A stretch of DNA of 64,000 nt from Polytrichum commune (lineage: Eukaryota > Streptophyta > Polytrichopsida > Polytrichales > Polytrichaceae). The notes under the pieces are model-generated. The model saw only the letters and a list, made by a program, of their open reading frames with translations. It searched no databases and was not told the origin of the DNA. Location: contig OX485805.1 of assembly GCA_950295325.1 (NCBI GenBank), forward strand, positions 18,647,501 to 18,711,500. The letters are read 5' to 3'. A program made the translations under genes and the position numbers. Of this stretch, positions 56,956 to 64,000 are shown piece by piece (position 1 is the stretch's first letter; every line of letters starts with the position of its first letter).

Positions 56956-59775
56956 TAAGTAACTGAGTGAGGCCCACATACCTTAAGTGAGTGCAGAAGT
57001 ATTCGTGTTGTAACTAATCTGCGATGATCTTGGCATAGCTGTACGATTCGTGTTCTGCATAGATCAACGATTCACAAGGATTGAAGAATCTCCTACCAGG
57101 TACCAGTGTACCAGAAGGTACACAACTGTGCCATGTATCACAACAAGAATCACATCGGAAGTGTGTTGAAGGAACCTTAAGAGGAGATTGTTCATGTGCT
57201 TCACATTGTGCATGTGTTTTGATCAATTTTAGTAAATCATACTAGTTGGGAGTGTTTTACCTGCCCATGGAAGGTTACTTCTATTGAGGGAATATTGCTA
57301 CTTCGTGAAGAACTTCGTGGAATACATATTGTGTTAAGGAGTCTCTGATGTTAAAAGCCAGGATCGATCAGTTTTGTGAGGAAGTGCCTTCCGTGCCACC
57401 ATATCATTTTGCTTTTTTCTTTTCTCTAATAGAATCACTTCCCAATCCAAGCATAAACCCCACAAAAAATCCGTTGAAAAAAAATGGTTGTCACAGAAGG
57501 CCTTAAAGTAATACCTTCCCTTTGGTGACACCCATTTTTAATCCTTTAGCCCTCGACAAGTGAGTGCAACACTACCATCAAGTAAGTCATTGTTAAAAGA
57601 GATTAATCATATGCGACATTATGTATAAAATAGCACCACTTTAGCCATTCATAGTAGTGGTGTAAGAAGGATGCAAGAACGCTACTAGAAGAGCACCAAC
57701 TTTGGCCAATCACATTGGTCAATCAAGGATCTATCCGCTCAACGAGGCAGTGTAAGAAGTGATCCACAAAAGGGGGACAACATTCATTTAATAGAAGATC
57801 CTCACTTGCAATAAGGTTGATTTTGTGGTAATTCTCGCTTAGCAATCCAACATCAATATCCCCTCCCCCCCCCCTAGTTGAAAGTAAATGGTTCTTTCCT
57901 CAAGACGACTTTAAGAAATTTTTAAGATTGCATATGAATTTATTATGTTTTGAATTTTTTTTTGTAGACTATGTATAGATTTGCTAATCTATGAAAAAAC
58001 AATTGAAAATTTTCCGAGCTACTTGACCTTCCTAAAACAAAAAATTGTTTCTTAAAGTGTCACTTTAAGGCCTCAATACCTGACACAAATATAGCATTGG
58101 AGCAACAGAGGATATGCTTCTTGATTGCACTGGAAGGAAATATTTGAATTTCTTTACACAGTGTAATGGCCATCATATAAAGTAGTCTTGAATTAACCCC
58201 TAATTTCCCTACCTAACTCATTCATTTGCAATAAAAAAAAATACAATAAACATCAAACTGACATGGATATCTACTCACACCTTACCCATGCAATTTGGAA
58301 ATGATTAGAATTATAAGCTTGTGCAATAAGATTATGGAAGTGGTCATGTTTTTGTTGTGTTGAAAGCTCTTGTGAGAATGTTGACTCCAATCAATGGTTG
58401 ACACTCCCCTTGCAAACTTTGTATGAACATTGATGTCATTGATTGTAATAAAACTAAATAATTTTTTATATTCTTGTAAATACAGCCGTCATGTTCACAT
58501 CTACCGTTCAATTTAAATTTTGGACACTTTCTAGTTTTCAAGGAAGTTTCTCCATACATAGCATGTAGTTAGAAATATGGGAAAAATCACATACTGCAAT
58601 TGCAAGGCGGCAAACCCATTATGGTTTGCACATCTAGGCATGACAATCAATGGAGGTGTTCAACTATTGAATTCTTCCAATCTATTGAGCTCACAAGCAT
58701 CCAGCCATTTTCCAGGTCAATTCAACTGGTCAAAGGTCTTTTTAATTAGAATGGAGCATGACGCTTTCATGCACACCTTCCTTCAAATGTAATCCAAGAA
58801 TCCAGAAATTATTTCAAGCCTGTTTGTTCCTTGAGAATAACTTAACTCCCATGTTTCAATATCCTACAAATATATACCACTTTAACCTCATATTTTCCAC
58901 AGCCAATAGTGAGTACAATGCACTAAAAACCACCCTTTCTTAGGCTTGGGAAGATAGGAGTTAAAAGAGTATTGCCCAAACCATTTCATGTTATTTGAAA
59001 TCATAAAAAACTACTTCATAGTGAATGGTGGGGCAATCTTGTATGCCAGATAGTGTAGATCATCATCGAAGTACAAAATTGGTGACGGTCCATTGCAGCT
59101 ACATAGATTTAGATAAATAGATTGCTTCAGATCAACTAATCCAGAATCATTTTGTATACTTCCCCAATCTGTCACATGACCCAGGCTCCAGATTGTGAAA
59201 TTAAGTTGATATCAACCTTTCCCACATATTCGACCACATGTTCATTAGCATGAACCAGTTTAGTAACCCCGTGTAAATGACCATTTACCAATGGCTTAAG
59301 TTGAATCCAAGATTAAGTTGGCATGTGGCAAAGTGAAAGGGGTTTCTTCTGCCAAACAACCCGCTCCCCATGTTGCCTATGATTTTGGAAATTGCCAAGG
59401 TACTGCTCTAACTGCTCTATTTCCAACCCCCCACCCCTATTTCCAACTTCCAAGACTAACAGTTGGATGCTTGTATTACATACTCAATAAAGCCAACTCA
59501 ATCAAGCTTGACACACTTCAGACCCACCTTTGAAATGACATATGTTCTGTTCAGCAACTGCATCCAATGACAGGTGATAAAATATCTAACAACTCTCACA
59601 TAAGAAATACATCACGATTCACCAATACCTTCCAGAGTACACATTGCAAAAGAGAGAGGAGCAGCAAGCTCCAACACAGTCCTTCAAAGAAATATCATGA
59701 TTTTTTTTAATTTGTTGCCATTCATAGCAAGAGGTGCTGAAGCACCTGAGAACTAAACCAAAAGGTCGTAATAAA
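56956..59775. other. Intergenic, no gene seen
   Basis: About 2.8 kb without a supported gene. Poly-C near 57865-57875 and A-rich tracts. The part next to 59776 should hold the 3' UTR of the downstream coiled-coil protein gene. Confidence 0.55.
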
Positions 59776-62700
59776 TCAAGGAGGAGGATACCAAGAGCCT
59801 ATGCTTCCATTCATGTGTCCATTCCCATGCACACTCATCCCGTTGGCAAGAATCGAAGGCATCCCAACAGCCATTGGTGGTGGAGAGGCGTACATGCCCA
59901 CAGGTGGGGGAAGAAGAGAGTGGCCTGCCATGGAATCCATGTTGACGACCAAGAGTTCACCAGCCCCTCCACCTCTTTGCTGCTGCAGTAGTCGCACGGA
60001 CCTGAGGCCTTCATCATGAATTCGTGCTAGTGTTTCTAGTTCACTGAGAGAGAGAGCTTCCAGACCAGCCCCATAAAGTGGTGCGTGTCTGGACATCTCC
60101 TCCTGCAGAGAGGCCTCTAGTGTTTGGATGTAATTCTGGGCCAAGGCAGGATGATTACAACACATAATCAGAACACGCCTGGTGCTGGACAAACTGACAG
60201 CTGACCATCACAGAAATGTAGGCCAGAATGAAAAGTATTTGAGCTCCTTGTTATGCATGCTCTTACTCCAACCAATTTTTCCTTTGTAAGGAAGGCGGGC
60301 CTAAAACAGACACTTTTGGCTCTGGACCCACTTCTCCTAGGCTATGAAACGCACGATGAGTGCAAGATGAGAAAATCCATATCAAGGCTGTAGCCATTTT
60401 CCTAATGATTTTTGGAGCTCATATGAACACCTTAATCATTATCAGAGGGAAGATTCTCGTATTCAATGATCATATGGGTGCCCCAATTATGTTGACTATT
60501 ATGCCTATAATGGTTAACAAATATTGAGCATGTCTTTGGTGTCCATTTGTAGATCCATACCACTTGAATATAGGTGCCTGATAAAGATAAGTAATCAGGC
60601 TTGCTTACCTTAGAGAAGAATGGAAGAACATAAACTGGCCTATAAACTTCAATGAAATGATCTTTCTATTAAAAAAGGTGTGATTATGGAATTACCTGAC
60701 AAGCATGCAACTTTGACTCCATTCCATCAATGTAAGCTTCGCAGCGCATCACCTGCTCCTCCTTCTCCCTTAAGCCCCCTTCAGTCTGTCCTACAGTCTG
60801 AGTGAGCCGACGAACCTCATCTTCAAGAGACTGCCTTATCTCTTCCCGAGTGACAGACTCAGTGGCATAGCGCTTTATCTCCTCATCAAACCGCTTTCGG
60901 GCAGACTCGGCATTCTTCAACCTCTCTGCTAACACATTCTTCTCCTTCATCACTCTCTGCAAATGATGTGATAAAAGATATCAGTCTCAAAGACTGCAGA
61001 TACCAGTCAACATGTAAGCCCTGCAATCCTGGGAACTTCAGACATTGATCGACATTTTGGATATTACTCACACCGTGCATAATCTGCATTTTGTTTCATC
61101 CTACCTTCAGTTCATCGCGTTTGCGTGACTTGAGTTGAGCCAGTTGAGATTCTGAATCTCTGAGACGCTCCTGTAGTCCTTTTTTCTCTGTCAGAAGCTT
61201 CCCAATTTCCTCATCACGCTCAGAGCGAGCCCACTCGAGCTGATTTTCCACTTCCCGAAGCCGCTCTGCCATGTCTTTCTTTTCACGACCCACTCTGTCA
61301 ATTTCCGCTCTCATTTCCACCTAAAAATTCAACAGAATATTAGCCTCAACTAAGAATGTAATAAAGAAAGTAGCAGATTCACACCTGATTGACTGCTCAA
61401 AACACTCCAATAATGTTATCAAGTCACTCACCAATCAACTTCTTCAAAAAATTAGAGTATTGATGTTATCTGAACATAGTAAAATTCACAAGTATTGAAA
61501 AGTATATACAAACGATGAAACTTCCTTCAATACAATTTATTCAGGCAATCTACCTTGCATTAATCAATTATGTTCTCAAACCATGCCTTCCAAAGCGAAT
61601 CAAATGGTTCATGAATAGTAGCATCATCCATGCACAGTTTCAGCTCAGTAGATTTAGTGCATGTATTTTGTGCACCTAGTGTTTGTGGCACTAGGTACCC
61701 TAAATAGTGTAGTACACTAACAAAACAAAATCCTGGGTTTTGCCTCCCAGTTCAAATCGGATGTTCATATCATGTTTCGAAAATGAGAAGATGCGTCAAA
61801 ATACCTTAAGGCGTCCCTGTGCAACATCAGCATCAGCTAGCCTCTGGGACAGCACAGCCTTCTCTTGAGACACACGAGCCACTTCTGATCGGCGTTCACT
61901 TTTTGATCGAGCAACGTCGTCTTCTCTTGACCGAAGCTGCTGCCACAGAATGTTCCGCTCAACATTTGCTGCTTCTGCTACCTTCCGCATCATGCTTAAT
62001 ACAGGACGAGCAGTTCCTTCCTCCTCCCGCACCAAGAAGGTCAAAATATCCATGCCCAGATCTACCTCATGGGGGCCACTAGTGCTACTGGTTGCTCGTT
62101 CCACAAGGCCCCTTAGCATGCGTTCACGATAACCCTCATCACCATACACCTTGAACATGACAGCATACATCGTGGACACAAATTCACGAACTCTGAGGTC
62201 ACGTGAAAGGGCCAGTGCTTCAGCAAGCTGAAGCACTGCTGGGAAGTCATCGTCATCATCAGGAGGATGTAAGAAATCTGCTCCACCTGGTGTACTAGGC
62301 ACTGATGGATCTTGGACATGTGAAGAGGCTGCAGAAATATTTATAGCCATGTGTGTACCAAACATGAGCCTTTGAGATCGACGCCTCTCCAACACCATGA
62401 CTACCGATTGCTCCCCAAAGGCTCCCCTTGCAATTGCACGTTCAAAGACACGTTGGGCCTCTATTCTCAATGCTGGCATGGTCAGCATTTCAACCAAAAA
62501 ATCGACATCAGCAACCCTCCAGCAAGATGCTGCAACCTTCTCAGCTGCTGCCTGGAGTTTCACAGTAGTTCACCACACACATCAGTATATGAAAGCTGCA
62601 GAAAACATTCCTGTACACTTGAGATTTGAAAAGGAGATGCTCAGTCTGCATACTAAAATACCACAACCATCCCTTCCATACTGAGAAAACAAACACCACC

Positions 62701-64000
62701 AGTAGAAAAGAGGAGCAGAAAACGCAAACCTGCAGCTGTGCTGCTGCACCGCCACCTTCACGAGTCTCCCCAAATACTATTGTTACTCCAGTGGATGCGA
62801 TGTCAGTTTCACTTCGGTCAGTGTCATTGTCAATATCTCGAAGAAGGGCTTCAGCAACATCTGTGCAACTGCTCACAGTACTCCGCACCACATCCAGTAC
62901 ACGCGGAGAGACAGCAGGGCCCAGCTTCTTCAGCCTTCTCCGTACTGCCGCTGCCTGATCGAATGGACAATGACGGTGGTTAGTTTCAGATCGAGTGCAC
63001 ATTCCTGATAAGACTGACATGTACACTTGACACAGGGTGGGCATGACATTGAGGATAAGAACATTATAATTTATTCCCAGGAGCTCTGCTTTGAAAAAAT
63101 GGTCCATGCCAATTAGTTGAACAGTCAGAGCTACCCAGGGTTATTTTGTGAAGAATGCCAAATTTGGGACGGTCAACATTGTCTATTGCATAGCTTGGGG
63201 CAGCTTCCAAATATGTTGGTGTCGGAATGGGCAAATTCCAGTACCCAACTAACTTTGATAATTTATTTTATGAAGCTTGACTCAACAAATGGGGACTCAC
63301 CGCATGCAAGAGTTGTTGGCACTCGGCAGCAGCCTTGAAAACAAAGCTCATCACTGCTGCTAATGGTTCATCAACCAAGTCGGGTATAACATCCAATGCC
63401 TGCTGCAGCACCTGCTCCCAGACGTCACTGCTGACCTCTAACTGGCTAAGTGCTCCCAACATCTGTTCACAAATCCAGTCACACCAAGGTAAGAGGTGCA
63501 AATAACAGTTGAGAAAAAGAAGTAAAAAATATATAAATCAGAAAATATCAACATGGATTTTAACATCAAAAACCTCAGACATCAACATTAATATGATCAA
63601 CATTCCAATATATTGAAAAACGGGCACTAAATCGGTAAGTATTGCAAGAAAAGTGGACAAGAAGAGTGCAACCAGAAAGAGAAAAGTAGAAAATCAAACC
63701 GGTAAACGTAAGGCAGGCTCAGCATCTCGTTTCTGTAGTCGCTCCAGCAGAGAATATGCAGCTAATGAATGCTCAGACTTGTCTACCAGCTTTGGCACCA
63801 GAGCTATCAAGTCCGGCTGCAAATGCTTGGGAGCCTTATCCAGCACCAGTGCAATCTTCTGTGCTGATTGTGGCCTTCGGCGGGGTTCAGGAACACCTTG
63901 AGGAACAGCTCCTTCCAATGCTCCCAATGAATTGACTATTAGTCCTAAAAGCTCATCGGATTGCTCAGGCCACTTTGGCTGAATATCAAGTGAAATCACA
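59776..64000 (-). CDS. TRAF-like (MATH) coiled-coil protein, 3' part of gene
   Basis: Seven exons are visible: from beyond 64000 to 63700, then 63462-63301, 62954-62730, 62551-61805, 61320-61105, 60956-60696 and 60135-59776 (with stop). All internal exons are multiples of three and join at phase 0, giving about 755 C-terminal residues. The order is a helical repeat-like region (LDVIPDLVDEPLAAVMSF, VLDVVRSTVSSCTDVAEALL, ALRIEAQRVFERAIARGAFG), an acidic linker (PPDDDDDFP) and long coiled coils (61805-62000, 61105-61320, 60696-60956). The end reads SLQEEMSRHAPLYGAGLEAL, ALSLSELETLARIHDEGLR and a Gly/Met/Pro-rich tail. I recall this C-terminus from the Arabidopsis At2g25320-type proteins, which carry MATH domains at the N-terminus; those would lie outside the window. 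Function is not settled; scaffold or ubiquitin-related roles are inferred from MATH domains. Confidence 0.8.
60306..60610 (-). repeat. Dispersed repeat, family R1, copy 7 (intron)
   Basis: Reverse copy in the last intron of the coiled-coil gene: TTTTGGCTCTGGACCCACTT to TTGAATATAGGTGCCTGAT. Closest in layout to copy 6. It appears tolerated within the intron. Confidence 0.75.

Overview
This window looks like nuclear DNA of a land plant. It holds intron-rich genes with GT-AG junctions, a plastid-type transit peptide, a CASP-like membrane protein, an NPF (NRT1/PTR) transporter and a MATH/TRAF-type coiled-coil protein. AT-rich, transposon-filled intergenic DNA separates them. I cannot name the species. 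An EttA-type ABC-F gene and an unusual non-LTR retrotransposon make a non-flowering lineage (bryophyte, lycophyte or fern) a reasonable guess, but this is inference.

Layout. 278-7193 (minus): first ten exons of a plastid-targeted EttA-like ABC-F ATPase; the second ATPase domain lies beyond the window start. 12553-15269 (minus): complete three-exon CASP-like protein of 220 residues. 15300-34960: no convincing gene, but many short elements with clean target-site duplications, including hAT-type MITEs, a Mutator-like MITE, a hAT relic, a tRNA-derived SINE, foldback repeats and an array of small hairpins. 34974-43669: long, decayed non-LTR element (copy A). 44841-47678: 5'-truncated but much better preserved relative (copy B). 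48407-53881 (minus): NPF transporter in six exons, apparently complete. 59776 to window end (minus): last seven exons of a large TRAF-like coiled-coil protein.

The most unusual object is the non-LTR element. Copy A encodes a 2A-like ribosome-skipping motif (CGDIESNPGP), then an APE-type endonuclease, a reverse transcriptase, an RNase H and a zinc knuckle. It ends in a C-terminal domain with a KPD...E pattern like restriction-like endonucleases, so it seems to carry two endonuclease types, the arrangement known from the Dualen/RandI clade. Its 3' UTR can fold into a closing stem around hairpins, and A and B differ by compensatory changes in the outer stem. Both copies are strikingly poor in G on the coding strand.

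A second theme is exon-derived duplication. Two genes carry copies of exon 3' parts in the following intron, in the first intron of the ABC-F gene as a tandem series with reading frame and most splice donors kept.

Exon boundaries below were read by hand from splice consensus and frame continuity. Where exon lengths and phases sum correctly they are well supported, but no transcript data were available.
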